A stretch of DNA of 5,219 nt from an uncultured Leptospiraceae bacterium (GTDB taxonomy: Bacteria > Spirochaetota > Leptospiria > Leptospirales > Leptospiraceae), in NCBI GenBank assembly GCA_937924465.1, contig CALDSP010000082.1, positions 1-5,219 on the forward strand, in the 5' to 3' direction. Both the position numbers and the translations under genes were made by a program. Within the stretch, counting starts at the first letter, position 1; each line of letters opens with the position of its first letter. Below the pieces are notes generated by a model that did not search any database, was not told the DNA's origin, and saw nothing but the letters and a program-made list of their open reading frames with translations. Shown here in pieces: positions 1 to 5,219 of this stretch.

Positions 1-920
1 TTTCAAAAAACCAAAATGGATTTGAAAATCGAAAAGATAAAATTCGAAAAAGTTTAGTTTATACTTTTCAAAACATAGATTGGGATTATTCTTTATTTTC
101 TCATCCTAGTTTGCGGCCTGAATGTCAAGGTTATACTTTTGCAAGCCCGGGTTATGCAAATAGTTTTGCACCAATCTTTGTTGAAGAATCTTTTAATTCT
201 TGGAAGATTTACTTTTCTAAAGATTTTTCTTTATCAACTAATTTATCTATTTACTCTGTTTTTCCAAATTTTTCAAGAACACTTACAATTTATCCACAAT
301 ATCCTTTTGTATTGTTTCAATTCCCCAATGAGTCTTTAGGAAATTTATTTTATCTTAGTTTAGATTTAGGAGCTAATTATTCTATTTATCAAAAAGAGAA
401 ATTTTTTATCCAAGCAGTTTTACCTAATCCTGAAAACTCTCAAAATGAATGGGTATTGCTTTGCAATAAAACTTTGAAAAGTTTTTTTATTGAGGAATTA
501 CTCATTCAAGATCAAACTCATTCTGATGTTTTAATTCCTTGGAATGTTCGGGTTCCTTCTTATTTTCCTGTTTCCAATTCTAATTTTAATGGTTCCGAAA
601 GAGAATTAAAAACAAATCAATGTGCCTATGTTTTGGATCCTGATGCTAACTCTCCTTATCTTTTTGAAGAGGGAGAACTTCCTGTTTTAGTTTGGACTGT
701 AAAAGATTCTTCTATTGGAAATGGGATCTCCAACACAGAAGGTGTGGATATTTTTCAAATCTCTGGAGAAGAAAAAATTCATCTTCATTCCTTTAGAAAT
801 TTTTTGTTTGGAAGAGCTTGGGAAAATTCGATAGGAAAAGGGGAGGTTTTTTATTTAAAGCCCAATCGACTAGGGATACGTTTTGAGGACTATGAGATCC
901 GAAAGGAGGTGCTTCCATGA
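1..920 (+). CDS. Lamin-tail-domain-like protein, 5'-truncated by window edge
   Basis: The frame is open from base 3 to the TGA at 918-920, giving 305 visible residues; the true start lies upstream. The in-frame TTG at 111 is not a credible start, because it has no Shine-Dalgarno and sits inside a conserved-looking motif. Visible residues 17-54 (a W-D-Y-S stretch, then F-A-S-P-G-Y-A-N-S) resemble the end of an LTD, where a tryptophan is followed by a T/S-P-G-x-x-N turn. A second LTD-like segment starts near residue 139: V-L-P-N-P, then E-W-V-L-L-C-N (149-155), C-A-Y-V-L-D-P-D (about 207-214) and I-G-N-G-I-S-N (238-244), matching the usual order of LTD strands. LTDs are small immunoglobulin-like folds found in bacterial secreted proteins, sometimes beside nucleases or phosphatases. 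No catalytic motif is visible here. It is the first visible gene of a three-gene overlapping operon. The gene is secure; the LTD assignment is moderate and made by eye. Confidence 0.72.
   Translation, partial: SKNQNGFENRKDKIRKSLVYTFQNIDWDYSLFSHPSLRPECQGYTFASPGYANSFAPIFVEESFNSWKIYFSKDFSLSTNLSIYSVFPNFSRTLTIYPQYPFVLFQFPNESLGNLFYLSLDLGANYSIYQKEKFFIQAVLPNPENSQNEWVLLCNKTLKSFFIEELLIQDQTHSDVLIPWNVRVPSYFPVSNSNFNGSERELKTNQCAYVLDPDANSPYLFEEGELPVLVWTVKDSSIGNGISNTEGVDIFQISGEEKIHLHSFRNFLFGRAWENSIGKGEVFYLKPNRLGIRFEDYEIRKEVLP
902..910 (+). promoter_or_regulatory. Strong Shine-Dalgarno of the barrel gene
   Basis: AAAGGAGGT lies 6 nt before the ATG at 917, inside the last codons of the LTD-like gene. It is close to a perfect anti-16S match and fixes the downstream start. 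With the ATGA overlap it indicates translational coupling or re-initiation. Confidence 0.85.
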
Positions 921-2224
921 GGTTTCTCTTTTTTATTATTATTTTTTTTCCTAGAATCCTATTTGGAAACAATTTATTTAACTCTTCCTTATTTTTGTAT
1001 GGTTTACAAAGTAAGACTCCATCTACTCAAAAATCACAAACTCAAAATAAACCCAATGAATTTGAATTTAAAAAACAATCAGAAAATATATTTTTATTTG
1101 GAGTAAATCATACTTCACAAAAGGAAAAGTATGGTTATGAGTTTGATTTTCAAATTGCTTGGAATGGTAATCAAAGTAAGGCTTTTTTAGGAGAAAATAC
1201 TTATATATATTTTAAGGTTTTAGATAGTGATTTGATTTTTGGAAGAAAAAATTTTTTAAATAAAAAAATTTTTTTTAATTGGATAGATGGATTTGAAGGG
1301 ATAGGAATTTTGTATAAAACCAATTCATGGAAAATCCAAGTCAATTTACTAGACTACTATAGAGCTTATCCTTTGTTTGAAAAAAGTTTTTTACTAGATA
1401 TAAAATCTAAACAAGAGCATCGATTTAGACATAGTGCTGAACTTTTCTACGAAAAAGAAAATCATTTGTTTGGATTTTCTTTTTTTTATTTAAATTTAGG
1501 AAATTGGGGAAGATATTCAAATGAGGTGTTAAAGTCTCACTCGGGAGATAGAGATTTTTTATATGAAGGTAGCCTGGTATATAAATTTAGTTATGAGTTC
1601 TTTGAATGGGGGATAGGAATGCATTTGCTTAGAGGACTGGATAAAACTCAAAGCCATGAAATTAGAAAAAATTCTTCCTTACCATTTTATGGAGAACTTG
1701 TAACTACAAAATTAGGATTTCAGTTTGAAATTTTTTCTTTTGAACTTAGAGGTTTCCTTCCTGATAGACATAAAGTAAACAAACAAGGAGAAATTTTAGA
1801 AACGGGGTATATTGGAACGGGGACTTATCCTTTTCGTGGGATTTTACTGGGACAGGTTATGGAATATTATCCCTCTGCTTGGATTAGAGAACAGGGACTA
1901 GTTTTAGAAGAAAATTTTTTACAAGGCTTTCATTACAGTTTTTTAGGAGAGGGAGAGTTTTCTTTAAAGTTTGAAGATTGGAAACTTCATATTTTTGTAA
2001 CCAATTTAACTCCATATAAAACAAATGGAACAGAAAAAGGGAGGTTACGTGCTAATAGACAAGAATTTTCTCGTTTATTTTTAAATGAATATGGAAGTGA
2101 ATTTATTTATAAACCTAAAGAACAAAATTATTTTTTTAATCTTTTTGTAAGTTATTTAGTTACTTCTAAAGAAATAAATTATTCTGCAACTTTAGTTTAC
2201 TTAAAAGGAGGAATTGTATTTTGA
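917..2224 (+). CDS. Putative outer-membrane beta-barrel protein
   Basis: This 435-aa exported protein has a short basic N-terminus followed by a very hydrophobic stretch, with likely signal-peptidase cleavage after the L-F-G near residue 17. The mature protein has no long hydrophobic helix. It alternates aromatic/hydrophobic and polar residues over many short segments separated by polar, glycine- or asparagine-containing turns, and ends in Y-L-K-G-G-I-V-F with a terminal phenylalanine, as many outer-membrane barrel proteins do. A G-R-K-N-F ... W-I-D-G-F-E-G element at about 109-128 recalls the strand-turn-strand of porin or alginate-export-type barrels, but I cannot assign a family. The length would suit a barrel of roughly 14-18 strands (inference). 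The ATG overlaps the upstream stop as ATGA and has an ideal Shine-Dalgarno; the stop overlaps the next start as TTGA. A transport or channel role in the outer membrane is likely; the substrate is unknown. Confidence 0.78.
   Translation: MRFLFFIIIFFPRILFGNNLFNSSLFLYGLQSKTPSTQKSQTQNKPNEFEFKKQSENIFLFGVNHTSQKEKYGYEFDFQIAWNGNQSKAFLGENTYIYFKVLDSDLIFGRKNFLNKKIFFNWIDGFEGIGILYKTNSWKIQVNLLDYYRAYPLFEKSFLLDIKSKQEHRFRHSAELFYEKENHLFGFSFFYLNLGNWGRYSNEVLKSHSGDRDFLYEGSLVYKFSYEFFEWGIGMHLLRGLDKTQSHEIRKNSSLPFYGELVTTKLGFQFEIFSFELRGFLPDRHKVNKQGEILETGYIGTGTYPFRGILLGQVMEYYPSAWIREQGLVLEENFLQGFHYSFLGEGEFSLKFEDWKLHIFVTNLTPYKTNGTEKGRLRANRQEFSRLFLNEYGSEFIYKPKEQNYFFNLFVSYLVTSKEINYSATLVYLKGGIVF
2203..2211 (+). promoter_or_regulatory. 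Shine-Dalgarno supporting a TTG start
   Basis: AAAAGGAGG ends 9 nt before the TTG at 2221. It lies within the last codons of the barrel gene. It supports TTG as the real start of the PLD lipoprotein: the signal peptide and lipobox follow immediately, and the first internal in-frame ATG codon lies far downstream, beyond both catalytic motifs. Confidence 0.82.
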
Positions 2225-3885
2225 AAATTTTATTTTTAATTTTTTTATTAGTTTCTTGCTCTACTAAAAACAATAAAATCAATCAAAATATATTACAACT
2301 TTTAGTTCCAATTTCCCAAAAAGCTACCTACTTATTCTCATATCCGGGTAGAGAGATACATGAATCTAAAAAACGTTATGTGCTAGATTATTTATTAAAT
2401 AAAATTGAAACTTCAAAGGAAATTATAGAAATTTATGCTTATTCTTTTAATCATCCAGAAATTATACAAGCCTTAAAAAAAGCAAAAAATAGAGGTGTAA
2501 AAATTACTTTTCTTCTAGATTCAGAAAAAAGTTATGCAGAGTTAAACGAAAATGATTTTGAATATAGGGTTTGGAAAGGTTCTGGTTTGCATCATATTAA
2601 AGCAATTCTTTTTGATAAAAAGTCTATTTTTCTTGGAACAGGAAATTTTAGTAAATTTGGGTTGACTCATGACTGGAATGGTTATATTGACATTCCTTTA
2701 GAGTTTTCTGAATATGTTTCTCTTCAAGCGGAGTTAGAAAATAAAAAGTCTGAACCATTGCTAAAAATTTTGAATTTTCAATTTCTTTTTTCTCCTCAAA
2801 AGGGGCTTTTAATTCAAGATAAAATCTTTCAGGAGATTGAAAGAGCAAAAGAAAAAGTTCAAATTCTTTCTTTTGATCATTATGATCAAATTTTAAGCCA
2901 TGTATTAAAAAAAGCCTCTGCAAGAGGAGTAAAAGTTGAGATAGTTCAAAATAAACCTTTAGATGAAGAAGGAAAATATTTAGCGCAGGAGTTTTTCTTT
3001 GGTGATTCCAGAATATATGAAGATGGAAATACAGACAGAGTTTTCGTAAAAGATTCAAAATTTCCGGAGGCTGGACTTTTACATCATAAAACTATTCTTA
3101 TAGACAATAAAATTTTAATGACCGGTTCTTATAATTTTTCTTTAAGTGCCAGAGATAGTAATAGAGAAATTTTTCTTTTCACTCAAGAACAAACAGCAGT
3201 AGAGGAGTTCACGAAAGAATTCTTGAGAATTCAAATTAAGTCTTATCCCCAAGAAATGCAATTTAGTAATTTGAACTATATTTTCAAAGATGAAGTGCAA
3301 AATCTAAATTTTCCAAAAACTTGTTATTCTTCAAAAATTCCCTCTGGGGTTTGGGAACTTGGAGATGGTTTGTTTTTTTCTTATCTATATTTTTCTAAAA
3401 CTTCTTCTTGTTTTGAGTATTCCAAAAGATCAGATATTTCTTCAGGGCTAGGAAGTTTTTCAATGAAAGAAGAGGAAATGAAAAGTATTTGGAAAGCTTG
3501 GAGTTTTTATCCAAGATTTGGAAATTCTAAATATTCCAATCAGGAAGGAAATTTTGCTATGCCTTCAACTCAATGGATAAACATTAAAATAGAAGAACAA
3601 CCTTTATTTGCTTATACTGTTGAGTTAGATAACAATTCTTCAGAAATTCAAGTATATATTCCAGACTATGGCTTTGTAGAACCAATTCACTTTTTAACAA
3701 ACAAAACAATTTCTTTTTCCATTCAAAAAAAGATTAAAGAAATGGTTATTCTACAAAAAAAAGAAAATCAACTTTTTTTTTCTTGTGTTTTAAAAGATAA
3801 ACCTTCTAAAAAATTAGAGTTTATTTTGGGAAAATTATTTTTGTATTCTAACTCCACAAAAGCAAACAACTGTATTTCTTACTAA
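2221..3885 (+). CDS. PLD-superfamily (twin HKD) phosphodiesterase lipoprotein
   Basis: This 554-aa protein starts with a hydrophobic signal peptide ending in the lipobox L-V-S-C (Cys13), so it is probably lipid-anchored in the envelope. It carries two full HKD motifs. The first is H125-x-K127-x4-D132 with G139-T-G-N142; the second is H288-x-K290-x4-D295 with G302-S-x-N305 and a downstream E316. Each half also has the typical strand before the motif (I-E-I-Y-A-Y-S-F at 69-76 and V-Q-I-L-S-F-D at 213-219), followed by a helix and R-G-V-K. The two motifs of this superfamily form one active site that uses a phospho-histidine intermediate to cut phosphodiester bonds. Substrates in the family include DNA, RNA and phospholipid, and sequence alone does not tell which applies here. 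Residues about 340-554 form an extra region I do not recognise; it holds Cys368, Cys397, Cys522 and Cys551. Apart from lipobox Cys13 the rest of the protein has no cysteine, so disulfides in an exported domain are plausible. It is the last gene of the operon and its stop overlaps that of the convergent gene. Confidence 0.93.
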   Translation: MKILFLIFLLVSCSTKNNKINQNILQLLVPISQKATYLFSYPGREIHESKKRYVLDYLLNKIETSKEIIEIYAYSFNHPEIIQALKKAKNRGVKITFLLDSEKSYAELNENDFEYRVWKGSGLHHIKAILFDKKSIFLGTGNFSKFGLTHDWNGYIDIPLEFSEYVSLQAELENKKSEPLLKILNFQFLFSPQKGLLIQDKIFQEIERAKEKVQILSFDHYDQILSHVLKKASARGVKVEIVQNKPLDEEGKYLAQEFFFGDSRIYEDGNTDRVFVKDSKFPEAGLLHHKTILIDNKILMTGSYNFSLSARDSNREIFLFTQEQTAVEEFTKEFLRIQIKSYPQEMQFSNLNYIFKDEVQNLNFPKTCYSSKIPSGVWELGDGLFFSYLYFSKTSSCFEYSKRSDISSGLGSFSMKEEEMKSIWKAWSFYPRFGNSKYSNQEGNFAMPSTQWINIKIEEQPLFAYTVELDNNSSEIQVYIPDYGFVEPIHFLTNKTISFSIQKKIKEMVILQKKENQLFFSCVLKDKPSKKLEFILGKLFLYSNSTKANNCISY

Positions 3886-4931
3886 AATCGAAATTGAAAT
3901 TGAAAATCTGTTTGATAAGTTCGAGTGTTGTCAAACCAAACCATAGGAGTTAGTCCTAAAGAGAAGCTTAGTTTTTTTTCCTCCGAACCTGCAATGACAT
4001 GAGCTTTTTCCCAAAAATAAGCGGCAATTGTAACATGAATTAATTGCCCTAAATAAACCCCTAAAAAAAGATTTTGAGCTAGTTGAGTGTTGTTTTTTGC
4101 ATTGTCCAAATTTTTTTGAACTTTATTGAAATCATTGAGTCTCTGTAAATTTGTAAACTGTTCAAGAAGGCTGGTTCGTTGAGCAATTTCAGGATCTAGA
4201 TTTATAGCAGTGGCAGTAGTTCCTAAGATAGCACTTGCTAAAATGGGTCTTACTACAAATAGGTCGCGAACCTTAGAGTTATAATTACTTGTTACTGTTC
4301 TTTCTGCGGATTGGGCACCTAAATAACCAAGTCCTGAAAGTAAAAATAGAGTAAGATAAAAATTACTTGGGTAGTGTTCTCCAATATAGCTATGTCCCCA
4401 ACCTGGTAAAACAGCTGAACGCCATACAGCTGACCACATATTTCTTTTAGCTAAATATTTTTCTTTCCAATCTGTATTTAAATTTAAAAAAGTTTCCATA
4501 TCTTGTAGACGAGACTCTAAATGCTGAATTCTATCTCTTAATTTAATAACCTCATCTTCTTCTTTTTGTTCAATCTTAAGTTCTTCTAAGGATTTTTCTA
4601 GTTCTTTGATCCTTTCCTCTTCTAAACGATTGTATTCTTCTTGTAATTTAAGATCTTTAGAGTCTTTCTTTTGAAATTCTTTTTTAGAAAATTCTAGTGC
4701 TTTAGTAACTTGTTTTTTTGTTTCCTCTGGAGTAGCTTTATAAAGTACCTTGAATACAAGGTTCTTCGGTAAATTTTGTTTTTTTCCATCCCCTGATTTA
4801 TAGGAAATAGCATCTCGATTTTGAGAAAGAATTTGTCCCTCAATTACTTTTCCAGATTTTAAAATAATAGTTTCAGCGTGAAGTGAAAACAAGATTACAA
4901 AAAAAATAAATTTAAATTGTAGCAATTTCAT
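3882..4931 (-). CDS. Exported coiled-coil protein with DUF5683-like membrane region
   Basis: This 349-aa protein has a clear signal peptide (basic start, hydrophobic core, L-H-A cut near residue 19). Residues 21-65 form a small beta-rich segment starting I-I-L-K-S-G-K-V-I-E-G-Q-I, similar to short SH3/Sm-like modules at the N-terminus of envelope proteins in spirochaetes and other diderms. Residues about 68-155 are Lys/Glu-rich with heptad-like spacing and predict a long coiled coil. Then comes W-R-S-A-V-L-P-G-W-G-H-S-Y-I-G (about 170-184), the signature of DUF5683-like proteins, followed by hydrophobic segments near 191-207, 216-233 and 286-307. The end, after a serine/lysine linker, alternates residues in strand fashion and finishes D-F-Q-F-Q-F-R-F. 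The function is unknown; a structural or scaffold role between periplasm and a membrane is the best guess. The ATG is fixed by the signal peptide although no Shine-Dalgarno precedes it. The TAG stop overlaps the convergent PLD gene by 4 nt. Confidence 0.88.
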   Translation of the reverse strand: MKLLQFKFIFFVILFSLHAETIILKSGKVIEGQILSQNRDAISYKSGDGKKQNLPKNLVFKVLYKATPEETKKQVTKALEFSKKEFQKKDSKDLKLQEEYNRLEEERIKELEKSLEELKIEQKEEDEVIKLRDRIQHLESRLQDMETFLNLNTDWKEKYLAKRNMWSAVWRSAVLPGWGHSYIGEHYPSNFYLTLFLLSGLGYLGAQSAERTVTSNYNSKVRDLFVVRPILASAILGTTATAINLDPEIAQRTSLLEQFTNLQRLNDFNKVQKNLDNAKNNTQLAQNLFLGVYLGQLIHVTIAAYFWEKAHVIAGSEEKKLSFSLGLTPMVWFDNTRTYQTDFQFQFRF

Positions 4932-4936
4932 AGTTC

Positions 4937-4965
4937 TATATATAAAGAATGAAAAAAAAAGTCAA
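4937..4965 (-). promoter_or_regulatory. Candidate sigma70-type promoter of the coiled-coil gene
   Basis: Reading the minus strand, TTGACT (4965-4960) and TATATA (4942-4937) are separated by exactly 17 nt. The -10 ends only 5 nt before the ATG at 4931, so transcription would start at or within a base or two of the start codon. The spacer contains nine consecutive T (A on the plus strand at 4952-4960). TA-rich DNA offers other -10 registers (for example TATAGA at 4940-4935), so the -10 is less certain than the -35. Confidence 0.55.
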
Positions 4966-4976
4966 TTATTTTTCTA

Positions 4977-4993
4977 CTATTTAAAATAAATAG
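4977..4993. repeat. Small AT-rich inverted repeat at the 3' end of the arsR-like gene
   Basis: CTATTT and AAATAG form 6-bp arms around AAAAT and span the arsR-like stop codon (4983-4981). On the minus strand the nearest long T-run (4960-4952) lies about 16 nt further on, not directly after the stem. It could therefore be a weak terminator or merely AT-rich chance. It could also be an operator overlapping the promoter region, but there is no direct support for that. Confidence 0.3.
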
Positions 4994-5219
4994 GCTTTTA
5001 TAGTTTTACATATAAAGTAGTTCAAGAAACAATTATCGGGATTTTTTTTAAAGTTTTTAAAAGTTTTTTCTCTGTCAGAATTGAGATCGTAATAAAGTAA
5101 AATTCCTTCTCTTCTTGAAAAAATGAGTTCTGCGTCTTGTAAGATTTTTAAATGTCTAGAAATTTTAGATTTTTCCATTTCTAAGATTTCTACGATTTCT
5201 TTTATATGAAAACTTCTCA
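4981..5219 (-). CDS. ArsR-family winged-helix transcriptional regulator, 5'-truncated by window edge
   Basis: The frame is open from the right edge to the TAA at 4983-4981, giving 78 visible C-terminal residues. The in-frame ATG at 5178 is internal, because the preceding codons (R-S-F-H-I-K-E-I-V-E-I-L-E) are the helix before the recognition helix. The recognition helix reads S-K-I-S-R-H-L-K-I-L-Q-D-A, followed by the wing S-R-R-E-G-I-L-L-Y-Y-D-L; both closely match ArsR-family dimeric DNA-binding repressors. In the ArsR arsenic-site position (C-V-C in the classic enzyme-linked repressor) this protein has H-I-K, so that site is absent. Two cysteines (visible residues 63 and 70) occur in the C-terminal tail. 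The conserved glycine of the usual A-G-L-V turn is a glutamate (A-E-L-I). It precedes the coiled-coil gene in the same orientation with a 49-bp gap that contains a separate promoter. The target and inducer are unknown. Confidence 0.87.
   Translation of the reverse strand, partial: RSFHIKEIVEILEMEKSKISRHLKILQDAELIFSRREGILLYYDLNSDREKTFKNFKKNPDNCFLNYFICKTIKAYLF

Noticed and set aside
111..113. TTG as start of the LTD-like gene
   Set aside because: The frame is open to the left edge and the upstream residues fit the same domain; no ribosome site precedes it.
139..339. 66-aa reading frame inside the LTD-like gene, plus strand
   Set aside because: It is fully inside a longer gene with domain-like motifs, has a low-complexity hydrophobic translation and no Shine-Dalgarno; it is a shadow frame.
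2648..3058. 136-aa minus-strand frame opposite the PLD gene
   Set aside because: It lies opposite the two catalytic halves of a clear enzyme; the Leu/Phe/His-rich translation is typical of an antisense shadow in AT-rich DNA.
3217..3232. Inverted repeat GAATTCT-TG-AGAATTC
   Set aside because: It lies in the middle of PLD coding sequence, has a 2-nt loop and no T-run, and is explained by codons for E-F-L-R-I; probably chance.
4932..4980. Intrinsic terminator for the arsR-like gene in the 49-bp gap
   Set aside because: The only stem is short and all A/T except one closing pair, and the T-run is not adjacent; the same T-run is better explained as promoter spacer.
5176..5178. ATG as start of the arsR-like gene
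   Set aside because: It falls between the two helices of the helix-turn-helix and would remove the first one; the frame continues to the right edge.

Overview
The window is strongly AT-rich (roughly 30% G+C by eye) and almost entirely coding. Its envelope-heavy gene content, short spirochaete-style lipobox, TTG start and lamin-tail-domain protein suggest a diderm bacterium. A spirochaete, possibly a relative of Leptospiraceae, is the best guess, but this rests on gene style and not on a marker gene.

Layout. Positions 1-3885 hold three plus-strand genes joined by 4-nt stop/start overlaps: (i) the 3' part of a gene for a protein with lamin-tail-domain (LTD)-like segments; (ii) a 435-aa exported protein that looks like an outer-membrane beta-barrel; (iii) a 554-aa lipoprotein with two complete HKD motifs of the phospholipase D (PLD) superfamily and an unrecognised C-terminal region carrying four cysteines. 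Genes ii and iii each have a strong Shine-Dalgarno sequence inside the end of the gene before. On the minus strand, 4931-3882 encodes a 349-aa exported protein: signal peptide, small beta-rich segment, long coiled coil, then a DUF5683-like membrane region. Its stop overlaps the stop of the PLD gene. Upstream of it, separated by a 49-bp gap, lies the 3' part of an ArsR-type winged-helix repressor gene that runs off the right edge.

How the genes may work together. The plus-strand operon encodes three products that all appear to act in the envelope. LTD modules and PLD-type phosphodiesterases both occur in extracellular nucleic-acid or phospholipid processing, so a surface hydrolase/uptake module is a reasonable inference, but not shown. 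The minus-strand gap carries a well-spaced sigma70-like promoter so close to the start codon that the coiled-coil gene's mRNA would be leaderless or nearly so, and no Shine-Dalgarno is present. Its -35/-10 spacer contains a run of nine identical bases, which could allow slippage-based expression changes. I saw no RNA genes, insertion sequences, CRISPR arrays or tRNAs.
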